A stretch of 64,000 nt of DNA from Leptolyngbya boryana PCC 6306 (GTDB taxonomy: Bacteria; Cyanobacteriota; Cyanobacteriia; Leptolyngbyales; Leptolyngbyaceae). Positions 44,424 to 54,148 of this stretch are shown piece after piece (the first letter of the stretch is position 1; each line of letters starts with the position of its first letter). Both the position numbers and the translations under genes were made by a program. Below the pieces are notes generated by a model. That model saw nothing but the letters and a program-made list of their open reading frames with translations. It ran no database searches and was not told where the DNA came from. The stretch spans positions 4,110,577 through 4,174,576 of the forward strand of contig NZ_KB731324.1 in assembly GCF_000353285.1 (NCBI RefSeq), read 5' to 3'.

Positions 44424-46751
44424 CTATTCGTTAGGGTCAAGTCCGTTCTCGATCGCACTTGACCATTCTGCGAATAGTTCTGAGATCCTAGCGTCGATAA
44501 CTAGGTTTTGGGCGATCGATATTTTCAAGGAATCCCCACCTACAGTTCCTAGTTTTCGCCAATGGTCGCCGACTTCTTTCTGAAGAACCACTTCCCATTC
44601 TGCAACCGAGTCAGCTTGAACCGAAACTAAAATTCTCGCTCCTCCTTCTCCAAATAAGACTTGATCCAGTCGCGCGTCGGTTGCAGCAAGGTCGATCGTG
44701 GCTCCGAGTTGATTGCCAAAGCACGATTCAGCAAGTGCGATCGCGATTCCTCCTTCGGCACAGTCATGTGCGGATTGAATCAAACCGCTGCGAATCCCTG
44801 ATCTCACAACGGCTTGCACTTTTCGCTCTAAGTCAAAATCCACGATCGGGGGCTTTCCGGCAATGGTTTGATGCACGATCGCTAAATATTCTGATCCACC
44901 CAACGTCAACGCATCGGAACCGAGTAAGTAAATGACATCGCCGTTTTGTTTCCAGCTTTGTCCAGCAATGCGATCGAGGTTGGGAATAAATCCGACCATT
45001 CCCACAACGGGAGTCGGATAAATTGGCTCGGGGTTGCCCTGAGAATCGAGGGTCTCGTTGTATAGCGAAACGTTGCCGCCAGTGACGGGAGTTTCAAATT
45101 CTCGGCAGGCTTCGGACAATCCGCGACACGCTTCTGCCAGTTGCCAATATCCGATCGGCTTTTCTGGACTACCAAAATTTAAGTTGTCGGTAATTGCGAT
45201 CGGATCTGCACCGACACAACTCAGATTTCTCGCTGCTTCTGCAACTGCCGCTTTTGCACCTTCATAAGGATGCAAGTAAACATAGCGAGGATTGCAATCA
45301 ACGGTTGCTGCAACGCCCTTCGTGAGTGCAGCCGGATTCGGTGTCACCGATGAGGACGTGGAATCTGCTAACGGTCGAACTCTGACGACTGCGGCATCTG
45401 CGCCACCAGGAAGTAAAACGGTATTGTTTTGAACTTGGTGATCGTATTGGCGATAGACCCACTGTTTCGATGCGATCGTTGGTGACTTCAAAACTTTTCC
45501 CAAAACCTCATTCCAACTGTGACCCAGAATGCCTTGAGATGTAGCATCCGGCAAACTCTCAACTGTCCAAGCCCAAGCTTTTTGAGCATATTCAGGCGGT
45601 TCGCTGAGCAATTCGCGATGGTAAATCGGCGTATTGTCGGCAAGAGCGGTTGCGGGAATTTCGGCAGCAATTTCACCTTGAAAGAGAATTCTGACGATCG
45701 ATTCTTCGATCACTTTCCCCGCGACAACTGCATGTAGTCCCCACTTCTCGAAAATATCAATCAGTTCTTGTTCTCTTCCTTTCTCTGCAACAAACAGCAT
45801 TCGCTCTTGCGATTCAGAAAGTAAATACTCATACGGAACCATTCCGGTTTCTCGAACTGGGATCAAATCGAGATCCAATTCGATGCCCACTCCCCCTTTT
45901 GCCGCCATTTCGGAAGTTGAACAGGTAATTCCTGCGGCTCCCATATCTTGAGCTGCAACGACTGCACCTGTTTTAAATGCTTCTAGGCAAGCTTCAATCA
46001 AAGACTTCTCTAAGAACGGATCTCCAACTTGCACAGCGGGTCGATCGTCCATCGATTCATCACTCAACTCGGCACTCGCAAAGCTTGCTCCACCCATGCC
46101 ATCGCGTCCGGTCGTCGATCCCACATATAAAACTGGATTTCCCAAACCCTTCGCACCTGATTTGACGATCTCAGTCGTTTCCATCAATCCCAATGCCATC
46201 ACGTTGACTAAGGGATTTCCTGAATAAGCTCGATCGAAGTAAACTTCTCCGCCGACCGTGGGAACCCCGACGCAATTGCCGTAATGGGAGATCCCCGCGA
46301 CGACACCATTGACGATTCGACGGGTGCGAGCATCGTCTAACGTTCCAAATCTCAGCGAATTTAAAAGCGCGATCGGCCGTGCCCCCATCGTAAAAATATC
46401 TCGCAGAATCCCGCCTACCCCGGTTGCTGCGCCTTGAAAAGGTTCGACTGCCGATGGGTGATTATGCGACTCAATCTTAAATGCCAACTGCAACCCGTCG
46501 CCCAAATCAACGACTCCTGCATTCTCACCGGGGCCGACTAAAACTCGTGCTCCTTCCGTCGGAAACTGCTTCAACAATGGACGCGAATTTTTATAGCAAC
46601 AATGCTCCGACCACATCACCCCGAACATTCCCAGTTCAGCTTTATTTGGATGGCGACCGAGCCGACGCACAATCTCTTCATACTCTTCGGGCTGAATCCC
46701 TTCAGATGCAATTTCGGCAGCGGAGAACGGCGCAGATGACAGGACAGACAT
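44424..46751 (-). CDS. purL: Phosphoribosylformylglycinamidine synthase II
   Basis: A 775-residue small-type PurL that works with PurQ and PurS to aminate FGAR, the fourth step of purine synthesis. Blocks include [66 protein letters not shown] and [10 protein letters not shown]. The N-terminal PurL motif and length fit the bacterial/cyanobacterial type. It is the first gene of the purL-purF pair. Confidence 0.98.
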   Translation of the reverse strand: MSVLSSAPFSAAEIASEGIQPEEYEEIVRRLGRHPNKAELGMFGVMWSEHCCYKNSRPLLKQFPTEGARVLVGPGENAGVVDLGDGLQLAFKIESHNHPSAVEPFQGAATGVGGILRDIFTMGARPIALLNSLRFGTLDDARTRRIVNGVVAGISHYGNCVGVPTVGGEVYFDRAYSGNPLVNVMALGLMETTEIVKSGAKGLGNPVLYVGSTTGRDGMGGASFASAELSDESMDDRPAVQVGDPFLEKSLIEACLEAFKTGAVVAAQDMGAAGITCSTSEMAAKGGVGIELDLDLIPVRETGMVPYEYLLSESQERMLFVAEKGREQELIDIFEKWGLHAVVAGKVIEESIVRILFQGEIAAEIPATALADNTPIYHRELLSEPPEYAQKAWAWTVESLPDATSQGILGHSWNEVLGKVLKSPTIASKQWVYRQYDHQVQNNTVLLPGGADAAVVRVRPLADSTSSSVTPNPAALTKGVAATVDCNPRYVYLHPYEGAKAAVAEAARNLSCVGADPIAITDNLNFGSPEKPIGYWQLAEACRGLSEACREFETPVTGGNVSLYNETLDSQGNPEPIYPTPVVGMVGFIPNLDRIAGQSWKQNGDVIYLLGSDALTLGGSEYLAIVHQTIAGKPPIVDFDLERKVQAVVRSGIRSGLIQSAHDCAEGGIAIALAESCFGNQLGATIDLAATDARLDQVLFGEGGARILVSVQADSVAEWEVVLQKEVGDHWRKLGTVGGDSLKISIAQNLVIDARISELFAEWSSAIENGLDPNE

Positions 46752-46904
46752 AAACCCTAGCCTGGAAAGAACAGGTACTTATTCTATGGCAAGGCAGACG
46801 AGTTTGCGTGAATTCTCGATCGAGTTAAAGATTGACAAAGGGATCACAAAATTCCGATCAACTGCTATCTTTAGTTGGACACAACTACGACAAAAAATAA
46901 ATAC

Positions 46905-47633
46905 ATGGGAGTCACGTATCGGCGGATTCTGCTGAAGCTTAGCGGGGAAGCTCTAATGGGAGAGCTTTCATATGGGGTTGATCCTGCCGTAGTTCATGGT
47001 ATCGCTGAGGAAGTGGCAGAACTCGTAAACGAAGGCATTGAAGTTGCGATCGTGGTCGGCGGTGGAAATATTTTTCGAGGCATGATGGGTGCAGCAGCCG
47101 GGATGGAGCGCGCCACCGCAGACTATATCGGAATGATTGCAACGGTAATGAATGCAATGACGCTGCAAGATGCGTTAGAACGAATTGGCATTCCAACCCG
47201 TGTGCAGACTGCGATCGCGATGCAAGAAGTCGCGGAACCGTATATTCGTCGCCGCGCGATTCGACATTTGGAAAAAGGAAGAGTCGTGGTCTTTGGAGCC
47301 GGATCAGGAAATCCGTTCTTTACGACGGATACTACTGCATCACTGAGAGCCGCAGAGATTAATGCAGAAGTGCTGTTTAAAGCTACAAAGGTAGATGGGG
47401 TGTACGATTCTGACCCGAAAAAGAATCCAGACGCGAAGCGGTTTAAGAGTTTGACTTATTCGCATGTTTTGCAACAGGATCTAAAGGTGATGGACAGTAC
47501 CGCGATCGCGTTGTGCAAAGATAACGATATTCCTATCATTGTCTTTGACCTGTCTGTGCGGGGCAACATCAAGCGGGCGGTCGCAGGAGAATCTATCGGA
47601 ACGATTGTCGGAGGTTTTTGTGAAGTTTGCTGA
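46905..47633 (+). CDS. pyrH: UMP kinase
   Basis: A 242-residue enzyme phosphorylating UMP to UDP. Family blocks: [70 protein letters not shown] and [18 protein letters not shown] chose ATG 46905; the frame extends back to 46875 without support. It overlaps frr by 14 nt. Confidence 0.98.
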   Translation: MGVTYRRILLKLSGEALMGELSYGVDPAVVHGIAEEVAELVNEGIEVAIVVGGGNIFRGMMGAAAGMERATADYIGMIATVMNAMTLQDALERIGIPTRVQTAIAMQEVAEPYIRRRAIRHLEKGRVVVFGAGSGNPFFTTDTTASLRAAEINAEVLFKATKVDGVYDSDPKKNPDAKRFKSLTYSHVLQQDLKVMDSTAIALCKDNDIPIIVFDLSVRGNIKRAVAGESIGTIVGGFCEVC

Positions 47634-48168
47634 TGTAGAAGACCATATGAAAAAGGCGATCGATGCGGTGCGTCGCGATTTTAATACAATCCGCACGGGT
47701 CGCGCGAATTCAAGCCTGCTGGATAAGATTACGGTCGAGTACTACGGATCGGAAACGCCGCTCAAGCAGTTGGCAAATATTTCGACTCCCGATGCGACGA
47801 CGATTCAAATTCAGCCGTACGATCGCAGCAGTATGAATGCGATCGAGAAGGCGATTTCGCTCTCAGATATTGGATTGACTCCGAATAATGATGGTCAATC
47901 CATTCGATTGAATATCCCACCTTTGACGAGCGATCGACGCAAGGAATTGGTGAAGCTGGCGGCAAAATACGCGGAGGCAGGCAAAGTCTCAATTCGCAAT
48001 ATTCGCCGCGATGGAGTCGATACGGTGAAGAAACAGGAGAAAGAAAAAGAAATCTCTGAAGATCAAGCCCGTGATACTCAAGATAAGATTCAAAAGCTGA
48101 CGGACAAATATATTGCTGAAGTCGATAAGGTTTTAGCAGAGAAAGAAAAAGATATTACGACCGTTTAG
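47620..48168 (+). CDS. frr: Ribosome recycling factor
   Basis: A 182-residue factor that splits ribosomes after termination. Hallmarks: [48 protein letters not shown]-type segment ([18 protein letters not shown]) and [25 protein letters not shown]. The start is GTG 47620 with a near-perfect GGAGG five nt upstream; the longer frame upstream lies inside pyrH and is spurious. The strong ribosome site and overlap with pyrH indicate translational coupling. A terminator follows. Confidence 0.98.
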   Translation: MKFADVEDHMKKAIDAVRRDFNTIRTGRANSSLLDKITVEYYGSETPLKQLANISTPDATTIQIQPYDRSSMNAIEKAISLSDIGLTPNNDGQSIRLNIPPLTSDRRKELVKLAAKYAEAGKVSIRNIRRDGVDTVKKQEKEKEISEDQARDTQDKIQKLTDKYIAEVDKVLAEKEKDITTV

Positions 48169-48187
48169 TGAGAATTTTGTGATGTAA

Positions 48188-48226
48188 GTCGCGATCGTCG
48201 AGAAATTTGGCGATCGCGACTTTTTT
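48188..48226 (+). terminator. Rho-independent terminator of pyrH-frr, built from HIP1 cores
   Basis: Perfect 10-bp stem GTCGCGATCG (48188-48197) with CGATCGCGAC (48211-48220), loop 13 nt, then six T. The stem includes a HIP1-type GCGATCG sequence. Confidence 0.92.
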
Positions 48227-48480
48227 ATTGAAATCCGTGAGTTTGGAAAACGTTTCAGATCCTCTCTTCTTGTTTCTTGAATCAAGGGAGTCAAACTCTA
48301 AATCAATAAAAAACGACCGCATACTATCCAATCTCTACTTCTGGATAGAGTTCATCTTTCTCATGATTTATATCAGTCGATTGACGGCAAGAAATGAACC
48401 AGAAAATACACTAAGAACATCTGGCTTAATCGGCTTGAAGCTTGCTTTTTATTGAATCCATCATCTTTCAAACTATAACA

Positions 48481-48660
48481 ATGCCACGTCTTATTGGGAA
48501 ACGTTCAAATCCAACTCCAGCGATCGCCTTGATTGCAATTCTTGCTGCGGCTGTGGCAGTTTCACTCGAATATTTTGGCTATATCAATCTCGTACCAGGT
48601 TTTGGGCGCACAACTCCCTCTCCCATGATTAGCCAGATGGAAGAACCCTCTGAAATTTAA
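48481..48660 (+). CDS. Small one-helix membrane protein
   Basis: A 59-residue protein from ATG 48481: MPRLIGKRSNPTPAIALIAI, one transmembrane helix (AIALIAILAAAVAVSLEYFG), then a short tail. It lies 9 nt before the PRC-barrel gene and is probably co-transcribed with it. No family recognised. The preceding ~250 nt between the frr terminator and here hold no convincing gene, though an 82-codon frame exists. Confidence 0.7.
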   Translation: MPRLIGKRSNPTPAIALIAILAAAVAVSLEYFGYINLVPGFGRTTPSPMISQMEEPSEI

Positions 48661-48669
48661 AAGGAAATC

Positions 48670-50292
48670 ATGAGAAAAGGTAGCGACATTCTAAATAAAA
48701 GCGTGATTGCTTTTGATACAGGCAAGCGAGTGGCATGGGTTCAAGATCTAATTTTTGATCAAGAAACCAATCACTTATTAGGTGTACTGGTAGAAGAATC
48801 GGGATTATTTCGCTCGGCAAAAGTGATCGAGTTGAGATCACTGCGAGCGATTGGAACAGATACGTTAATTATTTCAAGTCGAGATGACATTATTTCTGCA
48901 AAACATAGTGAGCAGATTCATCGAGTTCTCGATCGCAATATTATTCTTAAAGGCACGCGAATTGTCACAACCGATGGGCAGTTCCTTGGTTCGGTTGTCG
49001 ATTTCTTCTTTGATGAGCAAACTGGTGCGATCGAGGGGTATGAAGCCTCGGGTGGGATTTTTGCGGATGCTTATTCCGGTCGATCATTTATTCCTGCTCC
49101 CCAAACGCTGCGGATCGGCGAAGATGTGACGTTTGTTCCGCCTGAAACGGCGGCATTAATGGAAGAGCAAGTCGGTGGAATTCGAGGCGCAATGCAAACC
49201 GCATCGACTCGCGTGCAAGAATCGTCTGAACTTGCAGGGCAAAGAATTCAAGCAGCAGCACAAGCCGCAAATCAACAAATTCAACAAGGCTCAGAAGCAG
49301 CCCAGTTGAGACTGCAATCTGCAACGCAAGAATTGCGCGATCGCTTCATTGATCCAGATGAACAATTCGCATACATCATTGGCAAAACCGTCGATCGAGA
49401 CGTTTTTACAGATCAAGGACAATTGCTCGTTGCGAAAGATCAGGTGATTACGATCGACATTGCAGAACATGCTCGTCTCGCGGATGCCTTAGACGACCTT
49501 TATCGGGCGACGGGTGGCAGTTTGACCCCTGATTTCAATCGTCGATTTCAGGATGTGAATGAGCGCGTCGGTACCGGATTTCAAGAGATTAGCGATCGTG
49601 TCAACACCGGGTTTCAGAGCCTTAGTCAGAGAGCGAATGAAAGCCTCTCAAGTTTCACAGCGCGATTGGGACTTGAGCAAGCGAAAGGACGACGTGCCGA
49701 TCGCATGATTCGCTCCGACACGGGTGCAATCATCGTCGCTCCGGGGCAAATCGTCACCGATATTGTGATTCAAAGAGCGACCGCCGCAGGGCAAGAAGTC
49801 ACGCTTCTCGATGCGGTAGGATTGCAGCCAACAGAAGCTCTACGCGGCAATACGAACCAATCTTTGACCTTAGCAAAACACCAATTTCAGCGAGAGGCAT
49901 CGTTGGCGACCAGTCAATTTCAGCAAGAAGCTGCGATCGCAGGTGAAAATCTCAGAACGCTTTGGAATAACACCAAAGAAAAATTTGCAGAGTATCAAGG
50001 GCGCAGTCAGAAAGCGATTCATCGCAATCGAGTTGAACAGGCTTTAGGTCGTCCTGTCAATCGCGTGATTTTAGATGCGCAAGACAATGTGATTTTGAAT
50101 GTGGGTGAAATTATTACTCACAAGGCGATTCGGCAAGCCGAAGACAGTGGAGTGATTAACATTCTGCTGAGTTCGGTCTACACCAAAGAGCCGACTATTC
50201 GTGAAGAGGAACTCCGCGCCCCAGAGGTCGGCATCGCATCGCTAGAGCGAGAACATGCCCGTTCCGGTAATGGCGTTCCCCAAGTGAATTAG
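48670..50292 (+). CDS. PRC-barrel domain protein
   Basis: A 540-residue protein with two N-terminal PRC-barrel-like beta units (ILNKSVIAFDTGKRVAWVQDLIFDQETNHLLGVLVEE and GTRIVTTDGQFLGSVVDFFFDEQTGAIEGYEA), a helical Gln/Ala-rich middle, and further PRC-like motifs later (IGKTVDRDVFTDQGQLLVAK, LGRPVNRVILDAQDNVILNVGEIIT). PRC barrels occur in photosynthetic reaction centre H subunits and in RNA-processing proteins; here the role is unknown. The start is preceded by AAAGGAAATC, a good ribosome site. Confidence 0.9.
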   Translation: MRKGSDILNKSVIAFDTGKRVAWVQDLIFDQETNHLLGVLVEESGLFRSAKVIELRSLRAIGTDTLIISSRDDIISAKHSEQIHRVLDRNIILKGTRIVTTDGQFLGSVVDFFFDEQTGAIEGYEASGGIFADAYSGRSFIPAPQTLRIGEDVTFVPPETAALMEEQVGGIRGAMQTASTRVQESSELAGQRIQAAAQAANQQIQQGSEAAQLRLQSATQELRDRFIDPDEQFAYIIGKTVDRDVFTDQGQLLVAKDQVITIDIAEHARLADALDDLYRATGGSLTPDFNRRFQDVNERVGTGFQEISDRVNTGFQSLSQRANESLSSFTARLGLEQAKGRRADRMIRSDTGAIIVAPGQIVTDIVIQRATAAGQEVTLLDAVGLQPTEALRGNTNQSLTLAKHQFQREASLATSQFQQEAAIAGENLRTLWNNTKEKFAEYQGRSQKAIHRNRVEQALGRPVNRVILDAQDNVILNVGEIITHKAIRQAEDSGVINILLSSVYTKEPTIREEELRAPEVGIASLEREHARSGNGVPQVN

Positions 50293-50303
50293 CGATCGCA
50301 TCA

Positions 50304-50331
50304 AAGTCGGAGTTTGACCAAACTCCGACTT
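50304..50331 (+). terminator. Hairpin after the PRC-barrel gene
   Basis: A perfect 13-bp inverted repeat (50304-50316 with 50319-50331, AAGTCGGAGTTTG) just after the stop codon. No strong T run follows, so termination is likely but not proven. Confidence 0.55.
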
Positions 50332-50427
50332 CTCGCTGCCCGTAAAATTTTGCATTTCAAAAAAGTCGATCTTTTTGATTGAAATCTTAAAACAATGTGC
50401 TATTCTAGCTAAGGTTGAGCAACAAGC

Positions 50428-50499
50428 GGGTCGCTAGCTCAGCGGTAGAGCATTCGGCTTTTAACCGACTGGTCTCGGGTTCGAATCCCGGGCGACCCA
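50428..50499 (+). tRNA. trnK: tRNA-Lys (anticodon UUU)
   Basis: A 72-nt tRNA. The acceptor GGGTCGC pairs perfectly with GCGACCC, the D arm is GCTC/GAGC, and the anticodon loop CTTTTAA has UUU at its centre. The T loop is TTCGAAT. The anticodon stem has one mismatch at the 27-43 pair, and the T stem has one G-U pair. CCA is not encoded: discriminator A is followed by TAATCC. Confidence 0.97.
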
Positions 50500-50570
50500 T
50501 AATCCTTAAAGCCTGCATGAAAAGAGGATAAAACTTTTCAGTCTGGTTTTTGGATACTTAATTTAGAAAA

Positions 50571-50613
50571 GCGTCAGCAAGATTCAGAGAATTGATGTGC
50601 TGGCGCTTTTTTA
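50571..50613 (+). terminator. Terminator downstream of tRNA-Lys
   Basis: Stem 50571-50580 with 50599-50608 (10 bp, one G-T pair), followed by a run of T to 50613. A smaller hairpin TGAAAAG/CTTTTCA (50518-50541) lies just before. It probably ends the tRNA transcript. Confidence 0.8.
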
Positions 50614-51006
50614 ATTTCGTATAGGTTTAGTTTTGTATAGGGCAGCGCTTCTAAATCGGTGTGGAAGAAACTTTGATTTCTGAGCGATCGCGCTACTCAT
50701 CCCGTTTTTATCCCAACATAGCAAAATTTTTACAAATGTTAGAACGGGATGCAGGAGTGGAATTCTTGGCTGGGAAGGAAACCGCTGTCGCGGTCATTGC
50801 AACTCCATTTCGTCCATTTAGGCTACAGCGAAGCGTCAACCTGATCAAAAACTGGGGCTTGGTCTGACAAAGCTCATCTTGTAGAGATAGAGTTGCTCTC
50901 TCTGCTTGAGTAGAACTGAGTCTAATTGAGATGTTCCTGCTCTGATTAGGGCGCTCGTTCGTTGTCAATCAAGCCAATCGCTAAGGAAGCATTAAAACCC
51001 AGCGGT
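50614..51006 (+). other. Gene-free stretch before the CHASE4 kinase
   Basis: About 390 nt without a convincing gene. A 68-codon frame at 50661-50867 has no recognisable motif and could be a degraded gene. The promoter of the CHASE4 kinase must lie here. Confidence 0.4.
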
Positions 51007-53157
51007 ATGATGAAGTCTCCTCCGATCCGGTTCCTCAATAAGTTGAAGCTGCGTGAGAAAACCCTACTGGTTTTGAGCTTCACACTTGCGAGCTTAACCG
51101 GAGTCGTCTACTTCGCCTCATCTACCATCCTGTTGGGTAGCCTCAAGATTGCTGAAGAACAAAGTGCTCGGGAATCGCTCCAAGGCGTTCTCAATGTCTT
51201 CGCCAAAGACCAAGAAGCCTTCACAGTGCGCTACAGTGATTGGTCGGCTTGGGATGATACCTACCAGTTTATTCAAGACCACAATGACGCTTACCTCAAA
51301 TCCAACCTAATTCCTGAGCAATTGGCGAACTTGAAGGTTAACTTGGTGCTATTTATAAACACGCGAGGTCGAACTGTCTACGGGACAGGGTTCGATCTGA
51401 AGACCAAGCACTTCCAACCCATCCCCGCAGGACTGCCCAAACTGTTTACGAATCAGTTACTTCTCGAGCAGGCTCAGACAAAAGGAGCTATGACCGGGAT
51501 TCTTGTGCTGCCAGAAGGTCTGATGCTAATCACATGTCAGCCGATTCTAACTTCCGAGAGGAAAGGTCCTGTACGAGGCGCGCTTATCTTCGGTCGCTAC
51601 ATTGATGCAGAAGCCATTACCAATTTATCTAAAATCACTCGCTTTCCCCTCCAGATCTACTCCCTTCAGAGTTCAAATCTCCCAGCCGATGCGGCGGCGG
51701 CTCGTTCCGCGCTCTCCGCACAGAATCCCATTCTTATTCATCCGTTGACTGAAACAACGCTTGTCGGCTACGGGCGAGTAACGGATTTGCGTAACCAACC
51801 TGCGCTTCTCCTTCAGGTTAAGATTCCTCGCAAGCTCTATCAGGAAGCAGCAAAAAGCCAACAGCAGCTAATGATCGCGATCGTTCTCCTTGGGATTACG
51901 TTCGGGGGCATCACCATCTTTCTCTCGGAACAGTTAGTCTTGTCTCGCCTACTTCGTTTAAGTAGCGGTGTCAATAGTATTCGCATCAGTCAAAACTTGG
52001 CTCACCGACTGACCGGAGCAGGACAGGATGAAATCTCGAGTTTGACCCAGAACATCAATGAACTGCTGGAAACGCTGGAGCAAGCCCAAGGAGAAACAAA
52101 ATCAGCACTCGATCAAGTCACACAGACCAATGGGGAACTACAAACGGTCGTGGAACAGTTGCAGGGCGAGATCTGGGAGCGACAGCGAGTCGAGGACGCA
52201 CTGCGACAATCCGAAGAGCAATTGAGACACCAGACGCACTCTTTAGAGCAAATGCTATCGGAGTTGCAGCAGATGCAGATGCAGTTAGTGCAGAGTGAAA
52301 AAATGTCCAGCTTGGGGCAGCTCGTCGCTGGCATTGCCCATGAAATTAACAATCCCGTTAGTTTCATCTACGGCAACCTCGAGCATACCAAAAATTACGT
52401 TGACGACCTCTTGCAGATATTGCGCTTATATCAACAGGAGTATTCCACTCCTCCCTCATCTTTGCAATCTGCGATCGAATCGCTCGATCTAGAATTCGTG
52501 ATCACCGACTTGCCCAAAGCCTTCACCTCGATGAAAACCGGAGCCGAGCGAATTCAAGAGATTGTGACATCACTCAGAACGTTCTCACGGCTAGATGAAG
52601 CGACAGTCAAAGTAGTTGATATCCATACCAGTATTGATAGTATTTTGTTGCTCTTACAGAGCCGATTGACCGTGAAGGGGAGCAATTCATCGATTCAAAT
52701 TGTGAAGGATTACGGGCAACTGCCCTTGGTTGAATGTTACGCTGGGCAGTTGAATCAAGCCTTTATGAACATTCTGGCGAATGCGATCGATGCCATTGAG
52801 GAGGCAAGCGGCGCTAGACAAGCGATCGCCGCTCAATCGAATGAGGCTTCATCATTGAAAACTCATAATCCCGCTGGCACGATTACGATCCGCACCCGTT
52901 GCCAAAACAATGACAAGATCGAGATTGCTATTAGAGACACGGGTGTGGGCTTGTCCGAAGCAGTCCGAAGTCGAATCTTCGATCCGTTTTTTACCACGAA
53001 ACCTGTAGGGCGAGGAACTGGGTTAGGTCTATCTTTGAGTTATCAAATTATTGTCGAACAGCATGACGGAACGTTAGCGTGTGACTCAACGCTTGGGCAG
53101 GGCACGACCTTTATCATCGGACTTCCCAAATGCTTGCCCCCGAACTCTGCCGTCTGA
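51007..53157 (+). CDS. CHASE4-domain sensor histidine kinase
   Basis: About 716 residues from ATG 51007; a TTG at 50962 is less likely. It has an N-terminal helix (TLLVLSFTLASLTGVVYFA), an extracytoplasmic CHASE4 sensor (RYSDWSAWDDTYQFIQDHN, YLKSNLIPEQLANLKVNLVLFINTRGRTVYGTGFD), a second helix (AIVLLGITFGGITIFLSE) and a HAMP segment. A coiled coil and kinase core follow: H-box LVAGIAHEINNPVSFIYGN, N-box NILANAIDAIEEA, G1 DTGVGLSEAV, G2 GRGTGLGLSLSYQI. The core is close to that of the MASE1 kinase at 24262. No adjoining regulator. Confidence 0.93.
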   Translation: MMKSPPIRFLNKLKLREKTLLVLSFTLASLTGVVYFASSTILLGSLKIAEEQSARESLQGVLNVFAKDQEAFTVRYSDWSAWDDTYQFIQDHNDAYLKSNLIPEQLANLKVNLVLFINTRGRTVYGTGFDLKTKHFQPIPAGLPKLFTNQLLLEQAQTKGAMTGILVLPEGLMLITCQPILTSERKGPVRGALIFGRYIDAEAITNLSKITRFPLQIYSLQSSNLPADAAAARSALSAQNPILIHPLTETTLVGYGRVTDLRNQPALLLQVKIPRKLYQEAAKSQQQLMIAIVLLGITFGGITIFLSEQLVLSRLLRLSSGVNSIRISQNLAHRLTGAGQDEISSLTQNINELLETLEQAQGETKSALDQVTQTNGELQTVVEQLQGEIWERQRVEDALRQSEEQLRHQTHSLEQMLSELQQMQMQLVQSEKMSSLGQLVAGIAHEINNPVSFIYGNLEHTKNYVDDLLQILRLYQQEYSTPPSSLQSAIESLDLEFVITDLPKAFTSMKTGAERIQEIVTSLRTFSRLDEATVKVVDIHTSIDSILLLLQSRLTVKGSNSSIQIVKDYGQLPLVECYAGQLNQAFMNILANAIDAIEEASGARQAIAAQSNEASSLKTHNPAGTITIRTRCQNNDKIEIAIRDTGVGLSEAVRSRIFDPFFTTKPVGRGTGLGLSLSYQIIVEQHDGTLACDSTLGQGTTFIIGLPKCLPPNSAV

Positions 53158-53213
53158 GATGTTGGGTAGTCCTGCGTCTCGCGCTAGTGTCTGCCTTAAA
53201 TAAGCTTGGTGGA

Positions 53214-53280
53214 CGATGACTTCTTATGCTGAGGACGAACCGAGTTCGATGCTTCAGAAGTCATCGCCATCTTAGTTTTT
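53214..53280 (+). terminator. Structured terminator after the CHASE4 kinase
   Basis: A perfect 11-bp stem (53214-53224 with 53256-53266, CGATGACTTCT) encloses a small GAAC-CGA-GTTC hairpin and is followed by TTAGTTTTT. It could also be a short regulatory RNA. Confidence 0.5.
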
Positions 53281-53287
53281 GAAGGTT

Positions 53288-53548
53288 CTAACTCTCTTCT
53301 GATCCGCTAGTTTGATCCAGCAAGTTTTTCTTAGACTCCTTTAGCTGATGCCATAATTCTTTGATCTGCTTATAAGCGTCTCCTGGAGGAATCTTGCCTG
53401 AAGTTTCCAAACCACAGAGTAACGATACGCGCTGAGCAAATTCCTGTAAGTTTGCGTTAAATGCGAGGCGTTCAGGTGTGAACTCTCCTCGATAGTGTGC
53501 GGTTGGATAAAAGAACTCTTCTTTTCTTTGGTCTGGATTGTTCGTCAC
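53288..53548 (-). CDS. Conserved small protein (DUF7219-like)
   Basis: An 86-residue soluble protein with the pattern FFYPTAHYRGEFTPERLAFNANLQEFAQRVSLLCGLETSGKI and a helical KELWHQLKESKK tail. Family members occur across cyanobacteria with no known function. The start is at ATG 53548 with only weak upstream signals. Confidence 0.7.
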   Translation of the reverse strand: MTNNPDQRKEEFFYPTAHYRGEFTPERLAFNANLQEFAQRVSLLCGLETSGKIPPGDAYKQIKELWHQLKESKKNLLDQTSGSEES

Positions 53549-53620
53549 GATTCAGCCCTACACGATAGAGGTGCACCCCTATCCTAATGTCTACCCTAGT
53601 AGGCGAAAAGTAGGACACGA

Positions 53621-54115
53621 TTATTTTTGTGTAGAGAGAATCACTTTCAGTTGTTCCAGCGCGATCGCGGCTGTTTCTGCAATGCTGACTAAATTTGGAT
53701 TGAGCGATCGAAAAAATTCCCGCGCCTGCAAATCTTCTGTGATTAAAATCACACGCTTACGCGCTTTAATCGCCAAAGCAACCTCTGAAGCTGTTCCCGC
53801 TCCCATTCCACAGGCGACAATTGCGTGACTCGACAGCACATTAATATTGTTTCGCGCGTTGCCCATATCCGTGATGATCGGAATGTCGATCGCGTCTGAC
53901 ATCGCAGAATTGATCCGAGGCAAAATCCCGATCGTCAATCCATCACGACTTTTTGCCCCACGGCTGACTGCATCCATCACCCCTACATTGCGCCCCCCAC
54001 TCAGCACGATCCAACCTGCTTCAGCAATGCGCTGACCCAGTTCGTAAGCATTTTGCAGGTCGAGCGGAGTTGCATGTTCGCCCGCTCCCATTACCCCAAT
54101 GATTGTTTTGGGCAT
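53621..54115 (-). CDS. LOG/TIGR00725-type nucleotide-binding protein
   Basis: A 164-residue Rossmann-like protein: IIGVMGAGEHATPLDLQNAYELG, GWIVLSGGRNVGVMDAVSRGA, and SHAIVACGMGAGTASEVALAIKARKRVILI. This matches the TIGR00725 subgroup of the lysine-decarboxylase-like (LOG) fold; the broader family cleaves cytokinin or nucleoside monophosphates, but the catalytic PGGxGTxxE motif is only partly kept (MGAGTASE), so activity is unsure. Confidence 0.85.
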   Translation of the reverse strand: MPKTIIGVMGAGEHATPLDLQNAYELGQRIAEAGWIVLSGGRNVGVMDAVSRGAKSRDGLTIGILPRINSAMSDAIDIPIITDMGNARNNINVLSSHAIVACGMGAGTASEVALAIKARKRVILITEDLQAREFFRSLNPNLVSIAETAAIALEQLKVILSTQK

Positions 54116-54148
54116 GTTGACATCAGAATCGAATTCTGAGAACTCGGC

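Noticed and set aside
48188-48226. HIP1-like sequences as operators
   Set aside because: GCGATCGC and CGATCG occur throughout the window in coding and non-coding DNA, so they are a genome-wide repeat, not local control sites; here they only build the terminator stem.
48207-48455. 82-codon frame after frr
   Set aside because: It overlaps the terminator and has no protein-like pattern.
50661-50867. 68-codon frame before the CHASE4 kinase
   Set aside because: No motif, no clear ribosome site, and an odd composition; treated as noise or a remnant.
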